Part shown: positions 51,557 through 62,525 of the stretch, piece after piece
Layout: every line of letters starts with the position of its first letter
Position numbering within the stretch: the stretch's first letter is position 1
NCBI GenBank assembly: GCA_027622715.1
Contig: JAQBYN010000013.1
Location: 1 to 64,000 of the forward strand
Source of the DNA: Pseudomonadota bacterium
GTDB taxonomy: Bacteria; Pseudomonadota; Alphaproteobacteria; SHVP01
Direction of reading: 5' to 3'
DNA length: 64,000 nucleotides
Position numbers and translations under genes: made by a program
The notes under the pieces: model-generated
Databases searched by the model: none
The model's input: the letters and a program-made list of their open reading frames with translations, nothing else
Told to the model about the DNA's origin: nothing

Positions 51557-52801
51557 ATGTTTTCAGTCTTTGAATGGATGGTGGCGCTGCGCTACCTCCG
51601 AGCCCGACGAGCGGAAGGGTTCATTTCCGTCATCGCCGGATTCTCGTTGCTGGGCATTGCGCTGGGTGTAGCCACCCTAATTGTCGTTTTGTCTGTGATG
51701 AACGGATTTCGGGCAGAACTACTCGGTCGCATTCTTGGGCTTAACGGGCACATCCTCGTGCAAGGGATCAGCGCGCCCCTTCAGGATTACGACGATCTCG
51801 CGGCGCGAATCGCAAATGTCGGTGGCGTTGTCCGCGCCAGCCCCATCATTGAGGGGCAGGTCATGGCGACCTCCCGGCATTCCGCGTCAGGGGCGCTGGT
51901 GCGAGGGATGCGTCCGGCGGACATGAAAGGGCACGAAATCCTCGCCGAGGGAATTGTGGCCGGGTCCATAGATACCCTCGATGCCCGCAACGACATTGTC
52001 GTTGGCCGCCGCCTTGCCAACCGACTTGGAATTGGGGTCGGCGACTCCGCAACGCTGATTTCGCCGCAGGGCACATCAACACCGGTAGGGACGGTGCCAA
52101 GGTCAAAGACCTACCGAGTTGCAGCCTTGTTCGATGTCGGGATGTTCGAATACGACTCAACGTTCATTTTCATGCCACTTGAGGCGGCCCAAATCTATTT
52201 CCGGCAACGAGAGAGTGTGAGTGCAATCGAGGTCATCCTCGACGACCCAGACGAAGTAAATCTTGCCCGAGAAAACTTGTTTCCGCTCACAAGTGGCCGA
52301 GAGCGTTTAAGCGACTGGCAACAAGTTAACTCTTCCTACTTCACCGCATTGCAGGTCGAGCGCAACGTTATGTTCCTGATCCTGACCCTCATCATCCTGG
52401 TGGCGGCGTTTAACATCATCTCCAGCCTGATCATGTTGGTGAAGGATAAAGGTCGGGATATTGCCATCCTGAGAACGATGGGCGCGACGCGCGGCAGCAT
52501 CATGCGAATCTTTTTCTTGGCCGGCGCGAGTATTGGGGTCGTCGGCACATTTTCGGGGTTAGCCCTCGGCGTTGCTTTCGCCGATAACATTGCGACGCTT
52601 CAAAGGTGGTTGGAGGGATTGACCGGCACCGACTTGTTCGCGGCCGAGGTCTATTTTCTGTCTCAACTTCCCGCCAAAATAGACTGGAGCGAGGTAACGA
52701 TTGTCGTGCTCATGGGCCTCGGTCTGTCTTTGTTGGCGACAATCTATCCCTCGTGGCGCGCCGCGCGGCTCGATCCAGTCGAAGCCCTACGCTACGAATG
52801 A
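51557..52801 (+). CDS. Lipoprotein-releasing ABC transporter permease LolC/LolE (LolF-like)
   Basis: [55 protein letters not shown]; FtsX/MacB-type permease. Confidence 0.93.
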   Translation: MFSVFEWMVALRYLRARRAEGFISVIAGFSLLGIALGVATLIVVLSVMNGFRAELLGRILGLNGHILVQGISAPLQDYDDLAARIANVGGVVRASPIIEGQVMATSRHSASGALVRGMRPADMKGHEILAEGIVAGSIDTLDARNDIVVGRRLANRLGIGVGDSATLISPQGTSTPVGTVPRSKTYRVAALFDVGMFEYDSTFIFMPLEAAQIYFRQRESVSAIEVILDDPDEVNLARENLFPLTSGRERLSDWQQVNSSYFTALQVERNVMFLILTLIILVAAFNIISSLIMLVKDKGRDIAILRTMGATRGSIMRIFFLAGASIGVVGTFSGLALGVAFADNIATLQRWLEGLTGTDLFAAEVYFLSQLPAKIDWSEVTIVVLMGLGLSLLATIYPSWRAARLDPVEALRYE

Positions 52802-53538
52802 CCGAGACCCCCGCCGCCGCGCCGAAACCCGCGCTCGAACTGCGCGGCATCACGAAGGCCTTCCAGCAAGGCGGGCACACGGTGAGCGTTCTGCGCGGTG
52901 CGGCGCTGCAGATTCATCGCGGGGAGACAATTGCGCTGCTGGGTCCGTCGGGCGCCGGAAAGTCTACCCTGCTTCAAGTCGCGGGACTTCTCGACACGCC
53001 CGATAGCGGCGATGTCATCGTCGGTGGGTACACGTCGAATGGTCTGTCCGAGCGGGAACGGACTCGTCTACGACGAGACACACTGGGTTTCGTCTATCAA
53101 TTTCATCACCTACTACCGGAATTCTCCGCCTTGGAAAACATCGTCCTGCCACAACTTATTGGCGGCGTGGCCCGACGCGCGGCCAAAGAACGCGCAATGA
53201 CATTGCTACGCAGCTTGGGGGTCGAACATCGAGCGGCGCACCGGCCAGCCCAATTGTCCGGCGGTGAACAACAGCGGGTCGCGATCGCTCGAGCCCTGGC
53301 GAATGAACCGGCCGTCCTCCTGGCCGATGAGCCCACGGGGAATCTCGACGCGAAGACCGCTGAACAGGTCTTCGGCCAATTGCAGGCGCTCGTTGCTGGG
53401 GCCGGACTGGCGGCACTCATCGCGACACACAATGAGGCGTTAGCCAAACGCATGAATCGGATCGTGCGACTGGTCGATGGTGTGCTGGTTCAGGATTCAT
53501 CCACAGAAATCTCCGCAGGCCCGCGCCAAAGAGGCTGA
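52798..53538 (+). CDS. lolD: Lipoprotein-releasing system ATP-binding protein LolD
   Basis: Walker [13 protein letters not shown], signature [36 protein letters not shown]; start 52798. Confidence 0.94.
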   Translation: MTETPAAAPKPALELRGITKAFQQGGHTVSVLRGAALQIHRGETIALLGPSGAGKSTLLQVAGLLDTPDSGDVIVGGYTSNGLSERERTRLRRDTLGFVYQFHHLLPEFSALENIVLPQLIGGVARRAAKERAMTLLRSLGVEHRAAHRPAQLSGGEQQRVAIARALANEPAVLLADEPTGNLDAKTAEQVFGQLQALVAGAGLAALIATHNEALAKRMNRIVRLVDGVLVQDSSTEISAGPRQRG

Positions 53539-53570
53539 CAGGGTCCCATCGCTGTGAAATCTTTGCCGCG

Positions 53571-56500
53571 ATGACACCGCCGAAGTTTGTACACCTCCAC
53601 GTTCATACAGCGTTCTCGTTGTCCGAGGGCGCGCTTCGCATAAAGGCACTCGTCGATCTTTGCCGGCGATTTAAGATGCCTGCCGTCGCGATGACCGATA
53701 CGGGTAATCTGTTCGGCGCCCTCGAGTTCTCGCTGGCGAGCGCCAACGCCGGGGTCCAACCGATCATTGGCACATCGCTCGCGGTGGATTTCTCGACGGA
53801 ATCGCATGACGCACGCCGGCAAGAGCCTCGGCGCATCGTGCTTCTCGCCCAAAACGACGTCGGATACGGAAACCTCCTTAAACTCTCGTCGAAATCCTTT
53901 CTGGGTTCGCCAGCGGGAGAGAGCCCGCAGGTGGACGCAAAGACCTTAGCCCTGCACGCCGACGGGCTCATTGCCTTGACCGGCGGCCCCGATGGCCCGC
54001 TGGGCCACCTCCTGGAGGCCGGCCAAACAGACCACGCCGAGGATATCGTGTGTCGATTAGTGGCGATGTTTCCCGATCGCATCTACGCAGAGGTTCAGCG
54101 CCACGGATTGGGAAGGGAACAACGGATCGAAACCGCCCTTATCGAACTTGCGTACAAACATGACATTCCCTTGGTGGCGACGAACGAGGCCTACTTTGCC
54201 GATGCCGCGATGTTCGAAGCGCATGACGCATTGCTGTGCGTTGCAGGGGGCAACTACGTCAGCCAAAGCGACCGCCGACAATTGACGCCGGAGCATCGCT
54301 TCAAGTCGGCGGACGAAATGGTAATGCTGTTTAAGGATCTGCCTGAAGCTATCAAGAACACATTGGTGATTGCCCAGCGTTGCGCCGTTATGTCGCCCGT
54401 TCGCGAACCAATTCTTCCTGCATTTTCGGGGGACGGCGACGAGGCAGAGATTTTGAAACGGCAATCCGGGGAAGGATTGCGCCTCCGCCTCGAGCAGGCC
54501 GTGTTCACCCAGACCATGTCCGCCGGTGAGCGCGAGGAAAAGACCGCTAAGTATCTGGAAAAGCTCGAGTTTGAACTGAAGGTCATCATCGGGATGGGCT
54601 TCGCGGGCTATTTCTTGATCGTCGCCGATTTCATTCGGTGGGCCAAAGAGCGGGGTATTCCCGTCGGGCCCGGCCGTGGGTCAGGAGCCGGCTCGGTGAC
54701 CGCCTGGGCGCTAACGATCACCGATCTTGATCCACTTCGGTTCGGGCTGATTTTCGAACGCTTTCTCAATCCTGACCGCGTATCGATGCCTGACTTTGAT
54801 ATCGATTTCTGCCAAGAGCGGCGAGACGAAGTCATTGAGTACGTCCAGGATAAATATGGTCGTGATCGGGTCGCTCAGATCATTACGTTCGGGACCCTGC
54901 AGGCGCGTGCCGCCCTTCGTGACGTCGGGCGAGTTCTACAGCTGCCCTATGGTTTGATCGACCGCATTTGCAAGATGGTGCCGAACAACCCCGCCAATCC
55001 GGTCAAACTAAGCGAGGCGGTCGACAACGAACCGCGCATACAGCACCTCCGCCTCAACGAGGACGGGGTCGATAAACTGCTGGATATTGCGATCAAGCTC
55101 GAAGGCCTCTACCGCCATGCGTCGACTCACGCAGCGGGCGTCGTAATTGGGGATCGACCGCTCGATGAGTTGGTCCCTCTGTACCGCGACCCGCGGTCAG
55201 ATATGCCCGTTACTCAATTCCCGATGAAATATGCGGAGATGTCCGGGCTAGTAAAGTTCGACTTTCTCGGACTGAAGACGCTAACGGTCATCGATCGGGC
55301 GCAAAAAATGCTGGCCGAACGCGACATCGATATCGATATCGCCCAAATTCCGCTCGACGATGAGCGAAGCTACGAGATGCTGCAACGCGCCGAATCAATT
55401 GGCGTTTTCCAGTTTGAATCGAGCGGCATGCGAGACCTTCTGCGCGAAGCCGTACCCACGAACATTGAGGATTTGATCGCGCTTGTGGCTCTCTACCGAC
55501 CGGGCCCGATGGAAAATATCCCCAAATACGTCGCCTGCAAACACGGCCGCGAGAAGCCAGAATTCCTTCACGAAACGATCGAGCCGGTCGTGGGAGAAAC
55601 CTACGGTGTGATCATCTACCAAGAACAGGTGATGCAGATCGCACAGGTATTCGCGGGCTATACCTTGGGGCAGGCTGACCTACTGCGGCGCGCCATGGGC
55701 AAGAAAATCAAAGAGGAAATGGCCGCTCAGCGCGCTGTCTTCGTTAACGGCGCCGTTGAACGTGGCGTCGACAAGGGGCGAGCCGAATATGTTTTCGACT
55801 TGGTCGACAAGTTCGCCGGCTACGGTTTCAACAAAGCGCATTCCGCCGGCTATGCCCTCGTCGCATACCAAACCGCTTGGCTCAAAGCCAATCATCCGGT
55901 CGAGTTTTTTGCCGCGTCGATGGGTCTGGAACTAGCCAACACCGACAAGCTCAATGTCTTCCGTAAAGAAGTCGTCAGATCGGGCATCGAACTACTGGCG
56001 CCCGATATCAACAAATCAGGGGCGAATTTCCGAGTGGAGCTGCATGACGGCAAGGGCGCTGTCCGGTATGCACTCGCGGCCGTTAAGAATGTTGGCAAGC
56101 AAGCGATGGAGGCCGTCGTCGCTGAACGCGACGCCAATGGCCCGTTTCTCTCTCTATTAGATTTCGCGCAGCGACTAGACCCGCAACACGTGAACAAACG
56201 CCAGCTCGAGAATCTGGCGCGGTGTGGGGTCTTTGATTCGCTCAATCCGAACCGGGCCCAGGTGTGCGCCGCCGCGGACCTGATCATGCGCCATGCGTCA
56301 TTTGCTGCAGACGAACGCGACAGTCATCAATCAAGCCTGTTCGGCGGCATTGCCACCGAGGCGAGTGGTCTCCAACTTCCCAACGTCGCGGCTTGGCGCG
56401 AAATGGAAGTCCTCCATCAAGAATTTGAGGCGATCGGGTTCTACCTTTCAGCACATCCGCTAGATAATTACGGGGTGACATTGGAAAGGCTCGGGGTCAC

Positions 56501-57041
56501 GCGCTTTGCTGACCTAGAGAAACGCCTCAACGGTGAAACCAAGCGGGTCAAGTTGGCCGGCTGCGTTGAGGGCCGCCAGGAACGCACATCGTCGCGTGGG
56601 AACAAGTTTGCATTCATCCAACTATCCGACGCCAGTGGCGCGTTTGAAGCGACCGTATTCTCAGAGACCCTGTCGGCGCATCGCGACCTACTGGAAATCG
56701 GACAAAAAGTCCTGCTGGCCGTCGACGCCAAACTTGACGAAGGCCAGATCCGTTTAACCACCCAGGGCGTTCAGCGATTGGATGATGCCGCTGTTCAGAG
56801 TGACGTAGGACTTGAGATATTTCTCAAACCTGAAGCAGCCAAGAACCCCAAGGTCATCGCCGAATTGCATGCCCACCTTGGCCCGGCGGCGAGCGGCAAG
56901 GGCAGGGTGTGCCTCCACATGTTTCTTGAGGATCAGCTGCGCGAGGTCGACATTGATTTGCCCGGAGGATTCCGAATTACGCCCGAGGTTCGCGCCGAAC
57001 TGGCCCACGTTTCAGGCGTGGCGCGGCTACAGGAAATCTAG
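53571..57041 (+). CDS. dnaE: DNA polymerase III subunit alpha
   Basis: 1156 aa; PHP domain FVHLHVHTAFSLSEGALRI, PGRGSGAGSVTAWAL, PDFDIDFCQERRDEVI. Confidence 0.97.
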   Translation: MTPPKFVHLHVHTAFSLSEGALRIKALVDLCRRFKMPAVAMTDTGNLFGALEFSLASANAGVQPIIGTSLAVDFSTESHDARRQEPRRIVLLAQNDVGYGNLLKLSSKSFLGSPAGESPQVDAKTLALHADGLIALTGGPDGPLGHLLEAGQTDHAEDIVCRLVAMFPDRIYAEVQRHGLGREQRIETALIELAYKHDIPLVATNEAYFADAAMFEAHDALLCVAGGNYVSQSDRRQLTPEHRFKSADEMVMLFKDLPEAIKNTLVIAQRCAVMSPVREPILPAFSGDGDEAEILKRQSGEGLRLRLEQAVFTQTMSAGEREEKTAKYLEKLEFELKVIIGMGFAGYFLIVADFIRWAKERGIPVGPGRGSGAGSVTAWALTITDLDPLRFGLIFERFLNPDRVSMPDFDIDFCQERRDEVIEYVQDKYGRDRVAQIITFGTLQARAALRDVGRVLQLPYGLIDRICKMVPNNPANPVKLSEAVDNEPRIQHLRLNEDGVDKLLDIAIKLEGLYRHASTHAAGVVIGDRPLDELVPLYRDPRSDMPVTQFPMKYAEMSGLVKFDFLGLKTLTVIDRAQKMLAERDIDIDIAQIPLDDERSYEMLQRAESIGVFQFESSGMRDLLREAVPTNIEDLIALVALYRPGPMENIPKYVACKHGREKPEFLHETIEPVVGETYGVIIYQEQVMQIAQVFAGYTLGQADLLRRAMGKKIKEEMAAQRAVFVNGAVERGVDKGRAEYVFDLVDKFAGYGFNKAHSAGYALVAYQTAWLKANHPVEFFAASMGLELANTDKLNVFRKEVVRSGIELLAPDINKSGANFRVELHDGKGAVRYALAAVKNVGKQAMEAVVAERDANGPFLSLLDFAQRLDPQHVNKRQLENLARCGVFDSLNPNRAQVCAAADLIMRHASFAADERDSHQSSLFGGIATEASGLQLPNVAAWREMEVLHQEFEAIGFYLSAHPLDNYGVTLERLGVTRFADLEKRLNGETKRVKLAGCVEGRQERTSSRGNKFAFIQLSDASGAFEATVFSETLSAHRDLLEIGQKVLLAVDAKLDEGQIRLTTQGVQRLDDAAVQSDVGLEIFLKPEAAKNPKVIAELHAHLGPAASGKGRVCLHMFLEDQLREVDIDLPGGFRITPEVRAELAHVSGVARLQEI

Positions 57042-57050
57042 GCGGCACGT

Positions 57051-58343
57051 ATGACGTTTGCCCGCGATCCAGGATCGGTCGCGTCTTTGGTCGCCGACAT
57101 GCAGCAAGGCAAGCTGGACCCGGTCGATCTCCTAGAAACCTACATTTCGCGTATCGATCAAGTCGATGTGGAGGTTCAGGCCTGGCGGGTCGTCGCTCAC
57201 GATCGAGCCCTTGAAGACGCGAAGCGCCTGAAGGAAGGCGAAGATCCGGCCAAATTTGCTTTGTTCGGGCTACCCGTTGGGGTCAAAGACATAATTGATG
57301 TCGCTGGGGTCCCAACGAGGAACGGCAGCCCGCGGTGCGAGACCGCGCCCCCCGCGACTGCGGACGCGGTGGTTGTTGCAGATTTGCGGGCCGCAGGCGC
57401 AATCATTCTCGGCAAGACCCATACGACCGAATACGCGCACTTCGGCGGGCCCTATCCAACGCGCAACCCTCATGACCTCGCAAGAACGCCGGGCGGATCG
57501 AGTGCAGGATCCGGCGCCGCCGTAGCGGCGGGTATGGTTCCGGCAGCGCTGGGGACCCAAACCGCCGGCTCGGTCAATCGTCCTGCGGCCTATTGTGGTG
57601 TCGGCGCGTTCAAACCCAGCAGCCGAAGTCTATCGATCCATGGCGTGACGTCGTTCTCGCCTCACTTCGACACGATTGGAACGTTCGGGCACCGGGCGCG
57701 CGACGCCGCCTATGTCTTCTGCGCGGTCGCGCCCCGGTTCCTCGCACCGGACTCGGGTGCGCCGGTCACCCGCCTCATAGCCCTCGATGATCCGATCTAT
57801 GCCGCAGCCGAAACGAACCTAACCGCGAACTTCCGACAAACGCTTGCGAGGTTCGCCAGCACCGGTTTCCAGGTTGATCGCCAGAGCTCACCCGTCCCAT
57901 TCGCTCAGTTTGTGGCAGACCACAAGACCATCAGCGAGTATGAACTCGGGCGAGGTCAAGGGCATCTCCTCGACCATGGGCCTGGTGTCGTCAACACCAT
58001 CTTGATTGAGGCTATCGAGAGGGGTCTCGCCACGACGGAAACGACCTACAAAAAGGCACGTCAGTCCCTCTTCGGGAATGCCCGGACGTTCTGGGCGAAC
58101 TTCGGCCCCCACGACATTATTGTCGCGCCGGCCGTACCGGACGTTGCGCCCATCGGGCGGTCGACCGGCGACCCCCAGTTCATAACGCCGTTCACGGCGG
58201 TCGATGGCCCAATTGCGACGATCCCGACGCTCTGGTCTGCCGGTGGCCTGCCCGAATGCGTGTTAACCTGCGCTCAACCTGGGGCTGACCTATGGCTTGC
58301 CGCCCGGGTCCCCGCGCTCGAGGAGGCCATCCGCCAACTCTGA
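57051..58343 (+). CDS. Amidase-signature family protein
   Basis: 430 aa; PVGVKDIIDVAGVPT...TPGGSSAGSGAAVAAGMVPAALGTQTAGSVNRPAAYCG. Confidence 0.9.
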   Translation: MTFARDPGSVASLVADMQQGKLDPVDLLETYISRIDQVDVEVQAWRVVAHDRALEDAKRLKEGEDPAKFALFGLPVGVKDIIDVAGVPTRNGSPRCETAPPATADAVVVADLRAAGAIILGKTHTTEYAHFGGPYPTRNPHDLARTPGGSSAGSGAAVAAGMVPAALGTQTAGSVNRPAAYCGVGAFKPSSRSLSIHGVTSFSPHFDTIGTFGHRARDAAYVFCAVAPRFLAPDSGAPVTRLIALDDPIYAAAETNLTANFRQTLARFASTGFQVDRQSSPVPFAQFVADHKTISEYELGRGQGHLLDHGPGVVNTILIEAIERGLATTETTYKKARQSLFGNARTFWANFGPHDIIVAPAVPDVAPIGRSTGDPQFITPFTAVDGPIATIPTLWSAGGLPECVLTCAQPGADLWLAARVPALEEAIRQL

Positions 58344-58455
58344 GCGCACTCAGGCGGTCCCGCACGGTGGAAATCTCCCGGACGATCTTGCTTTTTTGGC
58401 CAAATGTCGGTATCAAGCGCGGCTTAACATAACCCCTCACGCAAGTTCGCGGTGT

Positions 58456-58543
58456 GGAGCAACTTACATAGCTCCCTGCCGCTCCGGTGTCCGGTTTTCG
58501 GCTGGGCTCATGACTTGCGGCGGCCTAACCGGAGAAGAAACCA
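58456..58543 (+). promoter_or_regulatory. Candidate rpsB 5' leader regulatory structure
   Basis: Hairpin GGAGC-aacttacata-GCTCC (58456-58475) and 7-bp helix TCCGGTT (58490-58496)/AACCGGA (58527-58533) covering the Shine-Dalgarno GGAG. Confidence 0.45.
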
Positions 58544-59335
58544 ATGGCGCTCCCCACCTTTACTATGCGTCAGCTCCTTGAAGCTGGAGTCCATTTCGGC
58601 CACCAGACCAGGCGCTGGAACCCCAAAATGCAGCCGTACATCTTCGGCGAACGCAATGGGGTCCACATTCTCGACCTCCAGCAGACCGTGCCAATGCTCT
58701 ACACCGCGATGCAGGCAGTGCGGGACGTTGCCGCCGGCGGCGGGCGCGTGCTGTTTGTCGGCACCAAGCGCCAGGCGTCAGAAGCTGTCCGGGATGCGGC
58801 CAAGCGCTGCGGTCAATATTACGTCGACCACAGGTGGCTCGGCGGCATGCTGACAAATTGGAAGACCATCTCGGTTTCAATCAAGCGTTTGCGCGAAATT
58901 GAGGGCCAACTGACGGAGGGCGAGACCGGCCTCACAAAGAAAGAAACCCTCAGCCTCCAACGCCGTCGTGACAAGCTCGAGCGGGCGCTTGGCGGCATCA
59001 AGGACATGGGTGGTCTGCCCGACATTCTCGTTGTGATCGACACAAACAAAGAAGAAATCGCCGTGGGCGAGGCGGTCAAACTCGGGATCCCCGTCGTCGC
59101 GACGCTCGATAGCAACTGCGATCCTGTGCATGTGACCTATCCGGTTCCCGGTAACGATGACGCCCTTCGCGCAATCAACCTGTACCTTGAGCTCATTTCG
59201 GGCTCTGTTTTGGATGGCATCCAGGTCGAGATGACGGCGCGTGGTGAAGACATTGGCGCTGCAGTGGAGGCACCAATCGAGGAACTCCTCATCGCCGAGA
59301 CCACCCCACCCGCGACGGCGGAAGTGCCCGCGTAG
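58544..59335 (+). CDS. rpsB: 30S ribosomal protein S2
   Basis: [48 protein letters not shown]. Confidence 0.97.
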   Translation: MALPTFTMRQLLEAGVHFGHQTRRWNPKMQPYIFGERNGVHILDLQQTVPMLYTAMQAVRDVAAGGGRVLFVGTKRQASEAVRDAAKRCGQYYVDHRWLGGMLTNWKTISVSIKRLREIEGQLTEGETGLTKKETLSLQRRRDKLERALGGIKDMGGLPDILVVIDTNKEEIAVGEAVKLGIPVVATLDSNCDPVHVTYPVPGNDDALRAINLYLELISGSVLDGIQVEMTARGEDIGAAVEAPIEELLIAETTPPATAEVPA

Positions 59336-59395
59336 GTTCAAAAAAATAAAGCAATAACATAGCTTTAAAGAGTCAACCTACTAGCGGAGATTAAG

Positions 59396-60322
59396 ATGGC
59401 AGAGATCACGGCAAAGCTTGTCAAGGACCTACGGGAACGCACCGGCGCTGGGATGATGGACTGTAAGAAGGCCCTCACCGAGTCCAACGGCGAGGTCGAT
59501 GCCGCGGTCGATTGGCTACGAACCAAAGGTCTCGCGGCCGCGGCAAAGAAGGCCGGGCGCGTGGCCGCCGAGGGATTGATCGGGGTGGCAACCGGCCCCC
59601 AATCTGGTGCCATCATCGAGTTGAATGCGGAAACGGACTTCGTTGCCCGCAATGATGCCTTCCAGGGGCTGGTATCGACCGTTGCAAGGGTCGCCCTGGA
59701 TAACGACGGCGATCTAGCGGCTGTCAAGGCAACACCTTTTCCTGATTCGCCACGCAACGTCGAGGACGAGATCACACACCTGATTGCGACGGTAGGGGAA
59801 AACATGGCTCTGCGTCGCACTCAAGCGGTCAAAGTGGGCAAGGGGGTGGTCAGCAGCTATGTCCACAATGCCCTCGCCCCAGGTCTTGGCCGCATTGGAG
59901 TCATCGTTGGGTTGGAATCGGAGGGCGATGCAACCAAGCTCGATGAAGTCGGCAAGCAGATCGCCATGCACGTCGCTGCGGCGGCGCCGCTCGCCGTGTC
60001 TCGGGAGCAATTGGACGCAAGCTATGTCGAGAAAGAGCGGAACGTCCTTATCGAACAGGCCCGTGAATCCGGCAAACCCGACAACATCATCGAAAAGATG
60101 ATCGAAGGGCGGCTCCGCAAGTACTTCGAAGAGGTCTGCCTCCTCGACCAGGTCTTTGTCATTGATGGGGAAACGCGGGTTTCCCAAGTCCTAGAGACAG
60201 CTGCCAAAGACTGCGGCGCGCCCGTCTCAATTTCGGCTTTTGTCCGGTTTCAACTGGGTGAAGGAATTGAGAAGGATACCAGCGACTTTGCCGCCGAAGT
60301 TGCCGCCACCGCCAACCGTTAA
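59396..60322 (+). CDS. tsf: Translation elongation factor Ts
   Basis: MAEITAKLVKDLRERTGAGMMDCKKALTESNGEVDAAVDWLRTKG. Confidence 0.97.
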   Translation: MAEITAKLVKDLRERTGAGMMDCKKALTESNGEVDAAVDWLRTKGLAAAAKKAGRVAAEGLIGVATGPQSGAIIELNAETDFVARNDAFQGLVSTVARVALDNDGDLAAVKATPFPDSPRNVEDEITHLIATVGENMALRRTQAVKVGKGVVSSYVHNALAPGLGRIGVIVGLESEGDATKLDEVGKQIAMHVAAAAPLAVSREQLDASYVEKERNVLIEQARESGKPDNIIEKMIEGRLRKYFEEVCLLDQVFVIDGETRVSQVLETAAKDCGAPVSISAFVRFQLGEGIEKDTSDFAAEVAATANR

Positions 60323-60470
60323 TCGGGCGCGAATCCTCGCAAACGGGCCCTTACCGTGTGTCTTGAGGTTTCTCCGCTACTAGATTTGGTGTATGTTTTG
60401 CCCCGTTGCGGCACTGTCGGCACCACGTCGGCGAGCCGTCGCAATCCTTCGCCATGAAGCGGTGCCATCC

Positions 60471-61241
60471 ATGAACGTCGCGCCCAAATACCGCCGTGTC
60501 CTACTGAAGATTTCGGGCGAGGCATTGATGGGCGATCAGCAATTCGGCATCGACTGGAAGACCGTCCACCGGATCGCGGAAGAGGTCGAGGCGGTTCGCA
60601 AATTGGATGTCGAGGTCTGCCTCGTCATTGGCGCCGGGAACATCTTCCGCGGTGCAGCGGCCGCAAAAGAGGGAATGGAACGCGCCGGCGCTGACTACAT
60701 GGGTATGTTGGCGACTGTCATCAACGCGCTCGCGATGCAGCATGCGCTTGAAGACCGCGGGGTCCCGTCGAGAGTGATGTCGGCCATCCCGATGCAGTCC
60801 GTCTGCGAGCCTTATATTCGGCGGCGCGGAATTCGGCATCTCGAGCGGGGCCGGGTTGTCATATTCGCTGCAGGGACCGGCAACCCGTATTTTACGACCG
60901 ACACAGCCGCCGCCCTTCGTGCCGCCGAAATGGGTTGCGATGCACTCCTCAAAGGCACGCAAGTTGATGGTGTTTACACCGCCGACCCTCGGTTGGACCC
61001 CAATGCCAAGCGTTACGACTCGCTGTCCTATCTAGAGGTGTTGGCGAAAGATCTAAAAGTCATGGACGCTGCTGCGATAACGCTGGCGCGCGACAGCGAC
61101 ATCCCAATCTTGGTGCTTAACATTCACAAACCAGGCGCTTTCGCCTCGGTCGTTACCGGTGGAGGGCACAGCACACTTATTTGGAGCGGCGCTGAAACGG
61201 CCATTATCTCGGGAGGCAAAAATGTCCGAACCGGACCTTGA
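60471..61241 (+). CDS. pyrH: UMP kinase
   Basis: [23 protein letters not shown]...[39 protein letters not shown]; start 60471. Confidence 0.96.
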   Translation: MNVAPKYRRVLLKISGEALMGDQQFGIDWKTVHRIAEEVEAVRKLDVEVCLVIGAGNIFRGAAAAKEGMERAGADYMGMLATVINALAMQHALEDRGVPSRVMSAIPMQSVCEPYIRRRGIRHLERGRVVIFAAGTGNPYFTTDTAAALRAAEMGCDALLKGTQVDGVYTADPRLDPNAKRYDSLSYLEVLAKDLKVMDAAAITLARDSDIPILVLNIHKPGAFASVVTGGGHSTLIWSGAETAIISGGKNVRTGP

Positions 61242-61779
61242 GAGTATTGAGCGCCGGATGCACGGTGCGCTCGATGTTCTGAAACAAGAATTTGGCGGTC
61301 TACGCACCGGTCGAGCTTCGGCATCGCTTCTGGAACCGATCAAAGTCGACGCGTACGGGGCGGAAATGCCGCTCAATCAGGTTGGGACGATTAGTGTGCC
61401 TGAATCCCGCATGATCACCGTCCAAGTCTGGGATAAATCGATGGTGGCATCCGTAGAGAAAGCCATCAGAAACGCCGGATTGGGCCTAAATCCGTCCCCG
61501 GACGGCCAGTTGGTCCGCGTCCCAATTCCGGAACTGAGCGAGGAACGCCGCCAAGAAATGGCCAAGATTGCCGGCAAGTATGCCGAACAGGCCAAAGTTT
61601 CGGTTCGCAACGTGCGACGCCACACCATGGACGAGCTTAAGCGCATGGAAAAGGACGGCGATCTGTCGGAGGACGACCACAAGATATATTCGGAAGAAGT
61701 TCAATCGATCACCGACAAAACCATCGCTGAGATCGACGACGTATATGCGCGGAAGCAAGCGGAGATCATCCAGGTCTGA
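61222..61779 (+). CDS. frr: Ribosome recycling factor
   Basis: [46 protein letters not shown]; start 61222. Confidence 0.96.
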   Translation: MSEPDLESIERRMHGALDVLKQEFGGLRTGRASASLLEPIKVDAYGAEMPLNQVGTISVPESRMITVQVWDKSMVASVEKAIRNAGLGLNPSPDGQLVRVPIPELSEERRQEMAKIAGKYAEQAKVSVRNVRRHTMDELKRMEKDGDLSEDDHKIYSEEVQSITDKTIAEIDDVYARKQAEIIQV

Positions 61780-62513
61780 TGGCACTTGCACCCGCATACG
61801 ACGAGCCTTCCAACCCGCCGGTCCATGTTGCAATTATCATGGACGGTAACGGTCGTTGGGCGAAGGCGCGCGGCCTGCCGCGTTTTGCCGGCCATCAGCG
61901 TGGCGCCGAGGCCGTGCGAGAGGCAGTAGAGGGCGCCAGCAGCCTCGGTATTCGCTACCTGACGCTTTACGCGTTCTCGTCAGAAAATTGGAAGCGGCCG
62001 GAAACGGAGGTCAACGACCTCATGGGCCTTCTGCGCGTTTACGTCAATCGAGAGTTGGCCGATCTTCACCGGAACGATGTTCGGTTGCGCTTCATTGGCG
62101 ACCACGCCGCCCTACCGAGCGACATACAGAACCTGATCACCGGCGCTCAAGATCGAACCCGTGATAACTCAGGTCTCAATCTGGTGATCGCACTCAACTA
62201 TGGCGGCCACAACGAGATCGTCAACGCGTGCCGCGAACTCGCCAGCGAAGTTAAGGCTGGGCGCATCGAGCCAGGTGAGATCGATGAACTGGCATTCGCC
62301 GCCCATCTCAGTACCAACGGTATCCCCGATCCCGATCTTCTGATTCGCACAAGTGGCGAGCAGCGCCTGAGCAATTTTTTGCCCTGGCAACTTGCCTATA
62401 GCGAGTTGGCATTTGTCGATACGCTTTGGCCTGATTTCACCCAAGAACACCTCGCCAAGGCCGTTGCCGACTTCCAAAAACGCGAGCGCCGCTACGGCGC
62501 GACGACAGCCTAG
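61779..62513 (+). CDS. uppS: Isoprenyl (undecaprenyl) diphosphate synthase
   Basis: VAIIMDGNGRWAKARGLPRFAGHQRGAEAVR...LLIRTSGEQRLSNFLPWQLAYSELAFVDTLWPDF. Confidence 0.96.
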   Translation: MALAPAYDEPSNPPVHVAIIMDGNGRWAKARGLPRFAGHQRGAEAVREAVEGASSLGIRYLTLYAFSSENWKRPETEVNDLMGLLRVYVNRELADLHRNDVRLRFIGDHAALPSDIQNLITGAQDRTRDNSGLNLVIALNYGGHNEIVNACRELASEVKAGRIEPGEIDELAFAAHLSTNGIPDPDLLIRTSGEQRLSNFLPWQLAYSELAFVDTLWPDFTQEHLAKAVADFQKRERRYGATTA

Positions 62514-62525
62514 CGATTGATCTCA

